Shown piece by piece: positions 1-7,408 of a stretch of DNA of 15,511 nt (position 1 is its first letter; each line of letters begins with the position of its first letter). The notes below the pieces were generated by a model. The model saw only the letters and a program-made list of their open reading frames with translations. It made no database searches and was not told the DNA's origin. This stretch comes from an uncultured Collinsella sp. Its GTDB lineage: Bacteria > Actinomycetota > Coriobacteriia > Coriobacteriales > Coriobacteriaceae. The position numbers and the translations under genes are program-made. The stretch covers positions 1-15,511 of the forward strand of contig UQJA01000039.1 of NCBI GenBank assembly GCA_900541285.1, given 5' to 3'.

Positions 1-3000
1 GGCCAAGCGATCCGGTCGAGACCTCGACACCGGGAAGCTTCTTGGAATCGGGGTGACCCTGCAAACGGCTGTGCAGCTTGCGCAACGTAAGCAGTTCGTC
101 TTCGGGAACATAACCAAGCTCGGCAAGCGCGGCGGCATAGGCGTCGTTGGCATCGGACAGCCTGGCATCGGCATCGCTCAGAGCAGCCTTGAGGTCAGCG
201 GCGGCATCGACGGCGGCCTTATAGCGAGCGTAGGCAGCGTTCAGCTTGACCAGCTTCTCGTTGCCCGTCGTGCCCGCGGCAAGGGATGCCTTGTGGTCGA
301 CAGCCTCAAGATCGGCCTTGAGTGCCTCGTCGTTGGCAAGCTCGGCCTTGGCCTTGACGATCTTGAGGTTCGCATCGACGACGGCTTCGTTGGCGGCATC
401 GAGCTGCTTCTGGGCATCGGCGGCACCGGCGACGGCAGCATCATAGGCGGCCTTAGCGTCGTCGACCGCCTTCTGGGCGCCGGCGAAGCGCTCGAAGGCC
501 TTGTTTGCGGTGGCAAGCTCGCCCTCGGCGGCCTTGGCCTTCTCCTGTGCGTCGGACAGGGCCTGCGTCTTGGCGGCAACTGCCTGCTTGGCGTCCGAAA
601 GAGCGGTCGCGGCGTGCACATCTGCGGCCTGAGCCTTGTCAACGCCAGCCTGGGCAGTGTCGTCGGCCTTCTTGGCATCGTCAAGCGTGCCCTGCTTGTT
701 CGCAAGGTCCGTCTTGGCGGCATCGCGCTTGGCGGTAAGGTCCTTGACCGAAGCAGTGGCGTTGTCATACGCCTCGTTGGCCTGGTCGGATTTTGCCTTG
801 GCGGCATCGCGGGCGCTGCGAGCCTTCGCCTTACGAGCAGCGGCATCGGCTGCGTTCGTCTGGCAATCGGAGAGCTTGGAGTTAGCCTCGTCGAGTGCAG
901 CCTGCGCGGCGGTCGCCTCGGACTTGGCGGCATCGAGGTTCTGCTTGAGGGACTCGATGTCGATTCCGCCGAGTGCGTCCTTCGCGGCGTCGTATGCCGT
1001 CTTCGCGGCGGCGGTGCTGGATTTAGCCTTCTCGTACTCGCCCTTGGCGGTGTTCATGTTCGTGTCGGCCGCGGTATAGGCATCGCGAGCGCTTTCTTGC
1101 TTATCCAATGCGTTAGAATAAGCCGTTCCAGCAGTCCCGAAGTTCTTCTGCGCCTCTGCCAGCTTATTCTGAAGCTGCTTTAGCTGCTCCTTCTGCTCCT
1201 GCGTGCCGCCTGCATTGTAGGCGGATTCGATGTAGTCGTTGACGAGCTTCTTGAACTCGGAGACAGTGAAATCAGCCTGAGTGTCATCAGCACTGTAATC
1301 GAAGATGGTTACCTCGGAATCGGTGTTCTTACCGCTACCGGTTGCAATACCGATGGCTTCCGTAGCGGAATCGACGATGTTGAGATAGTGCCCGCACTCA
1401 TGGTAGATGCTGTTGTAGTTCTGATAGATGTAATAGGCATCATATCGGTGGCTACCGAGATCGTCGCCATACTGTGCGACGTACTTATCGAATGCCTCCT
1501 TCTCCTGGGTATAGAGACCGGTGTAGGGCCAGCCTAGGGTGTCCTCAGTCTCGCCGCCAGTATATGCACCGCCTCCACCGGCAAGATTTTCACCGTTATC
1601 CCAGTAGCAGCCCGAGTGTCCCCAGATGTTCGATGAATATGATGCATTAAGGGCGGCTGCCACAGTCATGCGGAGGCTGACGCTGAGCGCCGACTGACCG
1701 TTCGCCTTGCGGAGGTTGTTCTGGGTGTCGAGATACGTCAGAGCGTTGCGCATCTGCTCCAGGGAAAGCGGGTTGGTGTCGCGAGACATATCCTGATCGA
1801 CGTACTGGTCATACCATTCGGCTTTGTCATCGGTACCGGTCAGCATCGATACGGCGTCCTGGGCGTTCTTCTTCTGCGTGGCGGTGAAATCGCTGCTGTT
1901 GCTGATGTAGGCCATAAAGCCGAGCATGCCCTTATTGATAACTTCCTGGTCAACGGTCATGTTGGACTTTAGGTCTGCAATCCGCTGCTCAAGAGCCTCA
2001 ACCTGGGCATTAGCAGCGTCATAAGCCTTTTCCGCGGCGTTCGAAGCGGCGCAGGCCGCCTCCCACTCGCTGCGCTTCTGCTGACGGACCTCGACGAGTC
2101 GGTCGTACTCCGCCTTCTTGTCGGCTTCGGTCTGCTGGGCCTGCTCGTATGCCGTCTTCGCGGCGTCACACTTACTGGCCGCGTCCTTGTACTCCTTGTT
2201 TGCCGCATCGTATGCAGACTGGGCAGATGCCACAGCAGCGTTGGCGGCGTTGGCCTTCTCCTGCGCGGCAACGACGGCAGCCTGGGCGGCCTGCAGATTT
2301 GTCTGTGCGGTGGCGTCGGCATCCGTCGCGGCATTGAGCTCCGCCTGCGCGGTCTTGAGCTCACCAGCAGCAGCGTTCTTGGCGGCCTCAAGCGCACTCA
2401 GGTCAACACCCGTACCCGAGACGGCAGCATCGAGCGCGGCCTGCGCCTGGTTGAACTTCTGCTGGGCGTTATCGCGCGCGGTGGTTGCGGCTGCGAGAGC
2501 AGCGGCAGTCTCCTGCTTCTTGGCCTGGGCGGAAGTCAGAGCGGCCTCAGTGTCCTTCTTTTCCTGCTGAGCGCTAGCCTCGGCAGCCTTGGCCTGGTCC
2601 AGATTGGCCTGTGCAGTAGCAACGGCCTTATTGACGTCATCGAGCTTTGCCTGCGCGTCCTCGACGGCCTTCTTGGCAGCCTCGTACTCGTCCATACCCA
2701 TAGCCTCGAGCTTGGCCTGGGCATCATCGAGGGCCTTCTTGGCCTCATCCTGCTTTGCCTTGGCGTCCTTGAGCGCCTGGGTCTTATCCTCGACACTCTT
2801 GTTGGCCTGGTCGAGCTGATCGTTCAGGTCGCCCAGCTTCTTCTGCTGCTGCTCGGTCTTTTCTACGGCGGCTTTGAGCTCGTCAATCTTCTCCTGGAGC
2901 GCGGCGACTTCTGCTGCGTTCTGCTCGATTTCGTTGTCGCTCACAGCCTGCGAGGCCTGATTCTTTTGCTGCTGCGCCTGCTTTTGAGACTGGCCCGCCG

Positions 3001-3316
3001 CATCGGCGTTCTTCTGGGCGGCATCGTAGGCGGCCTGAGCGTCCTTGAGCTGCTTTGCCGACTCCTCGGCCAGCTGGGCAGCCGTCTTTACGACCGCTTG
3101 GTTACCGGCGGCAACGGTGTTCTCTACAGAACTACCCCCCCCCTGAACAGAATCGCCGTTATCGGTTGACGGTGCGGCGATTGCCGCCAGCGGCGACATG
3201 AGCGGCTGAGCGATGAGGCCCGCCGTCAAAACGGTTGCGACGGCGCGGTTAGCAACGCCCTTGACGTTGACGGCCTTAGCCCGAGGCTCAAAGTGTTGTG
3301 GACTGTAGTTTGCCAT
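1..3316 (-). CDS. Secreted coiled-coil protein with central CAP/SCP domain (partial, C-terminus outside window)
   Basis: The frame is open from ATG at 3316 to the window edge, giving 1105 codons without a stop. The start has a good Shine-Dalgarno AAGGGAG at 3323-3329. Residues 1-48 look like a long signal peptide: a basic N-region, a hydrophobic stretch around residues 25-47, and likely cleavage after AIAA. Residues about 66-490 are Ala/Gln/Lys/Asp-rich heptad sequence (repeats such as AYDAA and DAQAKL), predicted coiled coil. Residues about 515-690 match a CAP/SCP domain: GENLA near residue 576 and HECGHYLNI starting at His639, the family's conserved motif. A second long coiled coil runs from about 700 to 1060. 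The chain exits the window in a Pro/Gly-containing segment, so an LPxTG anchor or other C-terminal domain cannot be judged. CAP domains are extracellular and functionally diverse, so the role here is unknown. Adhesion or wall-spanning presentation of the CAP domain is an inference. The G9 tract at codons 58-61 is noted separately. Confidence 0.88.
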   Translation of the reverse strand, partial: MANYSPQHFEPRAKAVNVKGVANRAVATVLTAGLIAQPLMSPLAAIAAPSTDNGDSVQGGGSSVENTVAAGNQAVVKTAAQLAEESAKQLKDAQAAYDAAQKNADAAGQSQKQAQQQKNQASQAVSDNEIEQNAAEVAALQEKIDELKAAVEKTEQQQKKLGDLNDQLDQANKSVEDKTQALKDAKAKQDEAKKALDDAQAKLEAMGMDEYEAAKKAVEDAQAKLDDVNKAVATAQANLDQAKAAEASAQQEKKDTEAALTSAQAKKQETAAALAAATTARDNAQQKFNQAQAALDAAVSGTGVDLSALEAAKNAAAGELKTAQAELNAATDADATAQTNLQAAQAAVVAAQEKANAANAAVASAQSAYDAANKEYKDAASKCDAAKTAYEQAQQTEADKKAEYDRLVEVRQQKRSEWEAACAASNAAEKAYDAANAQVEALEQRIADLKSNMTVDQEVINKGMLGFMAYISNSSDFTATQKKNAQDAVSMLTGTDDKAEWYDQYVDQDMSRDTNPLSLEQMRNALTYLDTQNNLRKANGQSALSVSLRMTVAAALNASYSSNIWGHSGCYWDNGENLAGGGGAYTGGETEDTLGWPYTGLYTQEKEAFDKYVAQYGDDLGSHRYDAYYIYQNYNSIYHECGHYLNIVDSATEAIGIATGSGKNTDSEVTIFDYSADDTQADFTVSEFKKLVNDYIESAYNAGGTQEQKEQLKQLQNKLAEAQKNFGTAGTAYSNALDKQESARDAYTAADTNMNTAKGEYEKAKSSTAAAKTAYDAAKDALGGIDIESLKQNLDAAKSEATAAQAALDEANSKLSDCQTNAADAAARKAKARSARDAAKAKSDQANEAYDNATASVKDLTAKRDAAKTDLANKQGTLDDAKKADDTAQAGVDKAQAADVHAATALSDAKQAVAAKTQALSDAQEKAKAAEGELATANKAFERFAGAQKAVDDAKAAYDAAVAGAADAQKQLDAANEAVVDANLKIVKAKAELANDEALKADLEAVDHKASLAAGTTGNEKLVKLNAAYARYKAAVDAAADLKAALSDADARLSDANDAYAAALAELGYVPEDELLTLRKLHSRLQGHPDSKKLPGVEVSTGSLG
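3135..3143 (-). repeat. G9 homopolymer inside the coding sequence (possible slippage tract)
   Basis: Nine consecutive C on the plus strand are nine G in the coding strand of the CAP/coiled-coil gene, covering codons 58-61 (Gln-Gly-Gly-Gly) just after the signal peptide. The reading frame is intact with nine G. With ten G the next codon is TAG, and with eight G a TAG arrives four codons after the tract. A length change in either direction would therefore end translation immediately. Confidence 0.85.
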
Positions 3317-3621
3317 GGCTTTCTCCCTTTGACACGGATGTATCCATACGCTTCAAAATGTAGGAGCTGGTTTTTGAATTCTGTTGCGCAACATTGGTCA
3401 CCGGCAGAGTTTTTGAAACTAACACCTCATGGCATCACAATTTCGACACATATGAGGGCGTTCGTGAATCATATTTTCGTGAGATGGCGTCCGCTTTGTC
3501 GTATACGCTTGTTCTTACGTCATCCGCCCTGCCAGCCGACATCCAGCTAGCGCCCTGCCCGCCTCGGTGTAGAGTAAGGGCGACGGGCGGGATATGCGGC
3601 CCGCGCCAGAACGAGGTGAAC
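3317..3621. other. Divergent intergenic region between CAP protein gene and DUF389 gene
   Basis: This 305-bp spacer must hold the promoters of both flanking divergent genes. It is visibly more AT-rich on its left half than the coding DNA. A weak plus-strand promoter candidate is TTGAAA (3413-3418), a 17-bp spacer and CACAAT (3436-3441). No convincing minus-strand -35/-10 pair was found, although TACATT (minus strand, 3357-3362) could be a -10. A GC-rich potential hairpin (CCCGCC pairing with GGGCGGG, roughly 3557-3595) precedes the DUF389 start. No ORF here has credible coding character. Confidence 0.5.
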
Positions 3622-4761
3622 ATGGAACTCGACAAGCAACAGATCGAACGACTGCGTGAGCGTCATCATCGGCGTCACGGCATCCGCCCTGCTCATAGCG
3701 AAGCCATGGAAAACGTCACCCGCTTCCTCAAGCGCGCGTTCAACATTCGCGAGGGACGCGCGCCCTATCACGTAATCCGAAAGCGCTTTGTAAACGGGGC
3801 GCGCCTGACTGGCTCCCACCTATGCATCCTCATCATCGCCATGTTGATCGCGAGCATCGGCCTCGATATCGATTCGGACATCGCCATCGTGGGCGCCATG
3901 CTCATCTGCCCGCTCATGGGCTCGGTTCTTGCCATGGCATACGGCATTGCCACGCTCGACCGCGAGATTACCGTCGAAGCCGTCGCCGGCCTTGCGCTGC
4001 AAATGGCCTTTTGCCTGGTCACATCCACGTTGTACTTTAAGCTCTCGCCCCTTGGCGCCACCACAGCCGCCATTATCGACAACTCGACGCCCACCGTGTG
4101 GGACCTCGCTGTCGCGCTCGCCGGCGGCTTTGCGGGCGGCCTAGGCAACTCACGCGACCAGGAGCCCGCAACGCTCATCGCCGGTGTGGCCGTGGCGACC
4201 GCGCTCATGCCACCCCTGTGCGCGGCGGGCTACGGCATCGCCATCGCAAGCGGGTCGCTGTTTCTCTCGGCGCTTTACGAGTTTGGCATCAACGTCGTCT
4301 TTATCGCACTGGTTGCCGAAACCGTGCTGCTTCTTCTGCGCGTGCCGCTCAAGCGCGACCTTAACGGCGACGGCATTGTGACCGCCGAGGAAAATGCCGA
4401 GGTCGATGAGCTGTCGCGCAAAGTGCGCCGCCGCATCATCGTGGGCACGGTGATCTTTGCCATCCCCTGCATCGTTATGACCGCGGGGTCTATTGACTCG
4501 GCGCAGGCCGGCGTGCAGGACGGCTACGGCGTCACCGAGACCACACGCGAGCTTGCCGCGGTGCTGCCGGGCTTTAAGGATTACACCGTCGCCGTCGAGA
4601 CCTCGACCACCGAAGGCGACGAGGAGGGCATCGTCGAGCGCGAGATTGTCGCCCATGTGACAACGAGCGAGGCGCTCGGGGCGCACGACCGCCACGTCGC
4701 CCGCAAGCTCATCGACCTCAACGTGCCCGAACTCGATCGCGTGGAGTTCGATGTGAAGTGA
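3622..4761 (+). CDS. DUF389 family polytopic membrane protein
   Basis: The open frame extends upstream to 3394, but ATG at 3622 is chosen because it is preceded by GAGGTGA (3612-3618) and because the upstream residues have no coding character. This gives 379 residues. The N-terminal 60 residues are basic and soluble. From about residue 65 hydrophobic segments follow, with the DUF389 hallmarks GAMLICPLMG (residues 91-100) and GVAVATALMPPLC further on. The family (PF04087/TIGR00271) is a conserved bacterial membrane protein group whose transported substrate, if any, is not established. Between two late membrane segments lies a 12-residue loop (residues 246-257, starting DLNGDG and ending in Glu) that fits a canonical EF-hand. 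A soluble C-terminal domain of about 80 residues ends the protein. It is the only clear plus-strand gene here and stands alone. The family assignment is firm and the function unknown. Confidence 0.9.
   Translation: MELDKQQIERLRERHHRRHGIRPAHSEAMENVTRFLKRAFNIREGRAPYHVIRKRFVNGARLTGSHLCILIIAMLIASIGLDIDSDIAIVGAMLICPLMGSVLAMAYGIATLDREITVEAVAGLALQMAFCLVTSTLYFKLSPLGATTAAIIDNSTPTVWDLAVALAGGFAGGLGNSRDQEPATLIAGVAVATALMPPLCAAGYGIAIASGSLFLSALYEFGINVVFIALVAETVLLLLRVPLKRDLNGDGIVTAEENAEVDELSRKVRRRIIVGTVIFAIPCIVMTAGSIDSAQAGVQDGYGVTETTRELAAVLPGFKDYTVAVETSTTEGDEEGIVEREIVAHVTTSEALGAHDRHVARKLIDLNVPELDRVEFDVK
4357..4392 (+). other. EF-hand-like calcium-binding loop within DUF389 protein
   Basis: Residues 246-257 read D-L-N-G-D-G-I-V-T-A-E-E. 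Asp at 1, Asn at 3, Asp at 5, Gly at 6, a hydrophobic residue at 8, Thr at 9 and Glu at 12 match the canonical EF-hand loop. It sits in the hydrophilic linker just after a membrane segment, directly preceded by Leu-Lys-Arg and followed by an acidic helix. Calcium binding is inferred from the motif only. Confidence 0.6.
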
Positions 4762-4835
4762 TGCCGGCGTGGGATGAATGCTCGCACGGACGCAAGTTAC
4801 GACAAGGCGCAGACGCGATACGGACACGAGCAAAT

Positions 4836-4876
4836 AGCGGGGTGCAGTTCACACCCGCGCCCCGCTCTCTGTTTTA
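4836..4876. terminator. Probable bidirectional intrinsic terminator between convergent genes
   Basis: AGCGGGG (4836-4842) pairs perfectly with CCCCGCT (4860-4866). On the plus strand a CTCTGTTTTA tail follows; on the minus strand the tail is the shorter ATTTG. It lies between the end of the DUF389 gene (4761) and the convergent small-protein gene (4887), where a shared terminator is expected. The loop is long (17 nt), so strength is uncertain. Confidence 0.6.
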
Positions 4877-4886
4877 TTACCGTGAA

Positions 4887-5336
4887 TCAACTGTCCGGAT
4901 CGACATCGCCGGACTCCACCGTAAACGCAGGTTTGGTGCTCACCAGATAAAATCGGGTCACTTTGCTATCTCTAAATAGATAGAGCTGGCCTTGCTCGCG
5001 TCGGCGTGACATATACGCCACGTGGACCGTACCGAATTCTTCACCGTTTTCCTTCTTTAATATCAGGATATTGGGGTCATCCGTACGCTTAAACTGCCCG
5101 TCTGTGCAGATTCCGTCTTGGTCGACCAGCTGCCATCGACAGTTGTCCTCCTCAAGAAAAGCCAGGGTTTCCCGACTCGTTTTGTCATCCCGATAGAAAC
5201 CATCAATGGCAAACCCTTCGGAAGCGCATTCCTGCATATAGGACGTTTCTCGGCTTATAGCAAACAGCCCTGTAGCGCCCAGGAGCACAGCCAGGCAGAC
5301 CACTGCAAGGGTTATCGAAATAGCACGGCGACCCAT
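4887..5336 (-). CDS. Small exported or membrane-anchored protein of unknown function
   Basis: This 149-residue protein starts at ATG 5336. Residues 1-28 form a basic start followed by one hydrophobic helix (ISITLAVVCLAVLLGATGLFA), either an uncleaved anchor or a signal peptide. The remaining 120 residues are polar and look rich in beta strands, with three Cys (in QEC, DNC and GIC) that could form a disulfide outside the membrane. I do not recognise a family. There is no good Shine-Dalgarno directly before ATG 5336. A 12-codon ORF with a perfect site ends one base before this start, which suggests translational coupling. The codon pattern and a sensible signal sequence favour a real gene. It converges with the DUF389 gene and follows the sulfotransferase gene in the same direction, about 155 bp from that gene's end to the leader ORF. 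Confidence 0.75.
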   Translation of the reverse strand: MGRRAISITLAVVCLAVLLGATGLFAISRETSYMQECASEGFAIDGFYRDDKTSRETLAFLEEDNCRWQLVDQDGICTDGQFKRTDDPNILILKKENGEEFGTVHVAYMSRRREQGQLYLFRDSKVTRFYLVSTKPAFTVESGDVDPDS

Positions 5337-5337
5337 G

Positions 5338-5376
5338 TTAGCCCAACCGATAGTTATTTAACGGAGCGCGAAACAT
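5338..5376 (-). CDS. Possible 12-residue leader peptide upstream of the small exported protein
   Basis: Minus-strand ATG at 5376 is preceded by GGAGG at 5385-5389 with an ideal 8-nt spacing. It encodes MFRAPLNNYRLG and stops with TAA at 5338-5340, leaving one base before the ATG of the 149-residue gene. The arrangement is typical of translational coupling, where ribosomes terminating on the leader restart on the next ORF. The downstream gene lacks a good ribosome binding site of its own. It could instead be the relic of a longer N-terminus shifted out of frame. Too short to judge coding by composition. Confidence 0.4.
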   Translation of the reverse strand: MFRAPLNNYRLG

Positions 5377-5530
5377 ACCTGGAACCTCCGATATCAGGGG
5401 GGAACGTCACCGGCAGGCCAGCGACACCTATATGCTTCTTTTATCAAACCATATGGCTGCCACCCGCCGCGGAGGGGGCATCGGCGAACGGCGTGCTTTC
5501 ATACGCCATTGGTCAAACCTAAGCGCGGCC

Positions 5531-7267
5531 CTACAACTCGTACTTGTACACGCGGTAGATGAACTTCTCGGCTTCCATCTCGTAGGTGGCGATGGGCAAC
5601 CCGTAGCGATCGTACTCGGCAAAGGTCTTGGCCTGGCCCGATGCCACAAGCATGCTATTCGAATCGCCGACGCGCTGTGCACTGCTTACGTAGCCCGAAA
5701 ACGGCACGGCGATCTGGTCCTCGAGCTCGTAGGTACGCGCGGTCTCGTCTACCGCGAACACGCGCCCAAACGAATGCGTGCCCTTGTTGTAGTCGGTCAC
5801 CACCGCGGCGCCCAGCTGGCCCCAGTCGAACTTGGGATAGCTCTCGGCCGCACCAAAGTTGTTGTCGTACAGCAGCACCTGGTAGCAACCGGTCGTTGCC
5901 GTGTCAGGACTCGGCAGATACGTCACGCTGTGCTGGCCTGCGTTGAGCGAAAAATCGCCCTGGGCTTGCAGCAGTTTGTCCTCAAAGCCCGAACCGGCCC
6001 AGAAATCGGGCGAGCCCATGAGCCAATCGACCGTGGGCGTGCCGTAGATATCGGCGAGCTTGATGACCGTCGAGGTCTCGCGCGAGCTGAGCAGGACGGT
6101 ACCGCCGCCGAGCCACTGAATCGTGTTGATATGGATCCAATCCAGGTCGCCGTCCGAGGCCACCTTGGCGCTCGCTTTGAGATCGGGGAACATGTCGCCC
6201 AGGTCCACGACGAGGGAGACATCGCCGATTGTCACGTCGATTTTGATGATGAGGTCCTCGACATTAACGCGGTCGTCCTTGCCTTTTTTGGCAGCCGCGC
6301 GGTCGACGTCCAAATCGGCTTCGGAGCCGGCATGGCTCGCCAGCACCAGCAGATTGCCGTCGTCATCGAAGGCGTAGTCGTGGTGCAACTCATAGTCGCC
6401 CGTGCTCCAGACGTTTACCACCTGGCCGATGGCGTTAATCTGGGCCATCTTGGTAGTCGAGACGCTCATGATCATGCTGCCGTCGCCTGGGAACAGCAGG
6501 CGATGGCTGCGATAGCCGACAATCGGCACCTCGCCGCGGATCTGGCCGTCGTTGTCGTAGAGGTACATAAAGTCGAGCTTGGACGAGTCGTTGCCCAGGA
6601 TGGTAAAGAGGCCATCGGCAAGCGGCGTGTTGGACTCCCCCGCCGTGACGGCGAGGCGTTCTTCCTCCTCGCCCTTGAGAGCCGGGGTCTCAACCGTGAA
6701 CGTCGAGGTTCGGCTGGCGCCGTCTTGTGCGGTACAGGTGAGGGTTACCGTGTTTTTGTGGTTGGGAATGAGGCCGATGACCTTGAACTCGTGCTCCGTT
6801 GCCGGCGTGTCGCCGCTGTGGGGCGCACGGGAAAAGGCGGCGACTTTGGGCGCGTCACCGGACTTTTTGCGACCGGCGACCTTGTAGGAAACGGTTACGG
6901 GATCTACCGTTGCAAAGCGGACGTAGCAGCTCAGGGTGTCGGTGCCAAAGGGGTCCTGTGCGACAAACGGGGCAGTTTCGTCGTAGCCGCCTGCAGCATA
7001 CTCAGCATCGAGCCGCTCCTTGATGGCCGCTTGTTTCTCGACGTCATAGGTCGCGACAATCTGCTTGTGCAGCTTCTTTTGCTCGTCGGTGAGCTCGTTG
7101 CTCGCAGTAGATGCGTCGTTCGCGCTGACGCCAAAAGCAGAGCAGCCCATGAGATCTGTCCCGGCAAGCGCCAGCGCGTCCGCCGCACCCGCAAGAGCCG
7201 CTCGACGCGAGAACAGTCTGCCGTCTTTGTCACGCAATTTCAAATCGTTACCGTCTTTGAATGCCAC
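5531..7267 (-). CDS. Arylsulfate sulfotransferase (ASST family), Tat-exported lipoprotein
   Basis: Aryl-sulfate sulfotransferases move a sulfuryl group between phenolic compounds without PAPS. I place the start at GTG 7267 because AAGGA lies 7 nt upstream (7275-7279); this gives 578 residues. In-frame ATG 7282 and TTG 7312 are alternatives. Near the N-terminus, S-R-R-A-A-L (from Ser20) is a twin-arginine-type motif, followed by a hydrophobic stretch and a lipobox L-M-G-C with Cys42, so an exported, lipid-anchored enzyme is likely. An N-terminal beta domain precedes the propeller domain. Candidate active-site residues, matched to the E. coli AssT pattern (His252, His356, Asn358, Arg374, His436), are His295/His296 in ELHHD, His379 and Asn381 in WIHIN, Arg396 in SSRE and His446 in GQHS; spacing agrees well. 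No dsb-like partner gene is adjacent. Family assignment is strong; the substrate is unknown. Confidence 0.87.
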   Translation of the reverse strand: MAFKDGNDLKLRDKDGRLFSRRAALAGAADALALAGTDLMGCSAFGVSANDASTASNELTDEQKKLHKQIVATYDVEKQAAIKERLDAEYAAGGYDETAPFVAQDPFGTDTLSCYVRFATVDPVTVSYKVAGRKKSGDAPKVAAFSRAPHSGDTPATEHEFKVIGLIPNHKNTVTLTCTAQDGASRTSTFTVETPALKGEEEERLAVTAGESNTPLADGLFTILGNDSSKLDFMYLYDNDGQIRGEVPIVGYRSHRLLFPGDGSMIMSVSTTKMAQINAIGQVVNVWSTGDYELHHDYAFDDDGNLLVLASHAGSEADLDVDRAAAKKGKDDRVNVEDLIIKIDVTIGDVSLVVDLGDMFPDLKASAKVASDGDLDWIHINTIQWLGGGTVLLSSRETSTVIKLADIYGTPTVDWLMGSPDFWAGSGFEDKLLQAQGDFSLNAGQHSVTYLPSPDTATTGCYQVLLYDNNFGAAESYPKFDWGQLGAAVVTDYNKGTHSFGRVFAVDETARTYELEDQIAVPFSGYVSSAQRVGDSNSMLVASGQAKTFAEYDRYGLPIATYEMEAEKFIYRVYKYEL

Positions 7268-7274
7268 TGTCGTT

Positions 7275-7279
7275 TCCTT
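7275..7279 (-). promoter_or_regulatory. Shine-Dalgarno that decides the sulfotransferase start
   Basis: AAGGA on the minus strand sits 7 nt before GTG 7267. Neither in-frame alternative, ATG 7282 or TTG 7312, has a comparable purine-rich site at proper spacing, so GTG is preferred. Confidence 0.55.
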
Positions 7280-7408
7280 CATATGCGGAGGCACTTGCCC
7301 AGCCTTGTCCAATATCGCTCGCAGCTTAGCAAACGCCCCTTAGCGGTAGCTTAGGTTTGCGGCGATGCAGAGACACAGGACGCACAGTTGGCCCGCAATG
7401 CCCCCGAA

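Noticed and set aside
53..1183. Plus-strand open frame of 376 codons, rich in Gly/Leu.
   Set aside because: Antisense mirror of the Ala-rich coiled coil (GCC codons become GGC).
2..3300. Repetitive Ala-rich coding stretches as a tandem DNA repeat or CRISPR-like array.
   Set aside because: The repetition is at the protein heptad level with no constant DNA unit and no spacers.
3394..3621. N-terminal extension of the DUF389 frame.
   Set aside because: The extra 76 residues lack coding character and the strong ribosome binding site precedes ATG 3622.
4150..4833. Minus-strand open frame of 227 codons opposite the DUF389 gene.
   Set aside because: Shadow frame rich in His/Asp/Arg without domain signal; the DUF389 gene on the plus strand is unambiguous.
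5490..5507. Small hairpin GGCGT/ACGCC after the sulfotransferase gene as a terminator.
   Set aside because: Only five pairs and no T-run on the minus strand, so too weak to call.
5432..7354. A 640-codon plus-strand open frame.
   Set aside because: Mirror frame of the sulfotransferase gene, with composition dominated by Val/Gly/Leu as expected from an antisense frame.
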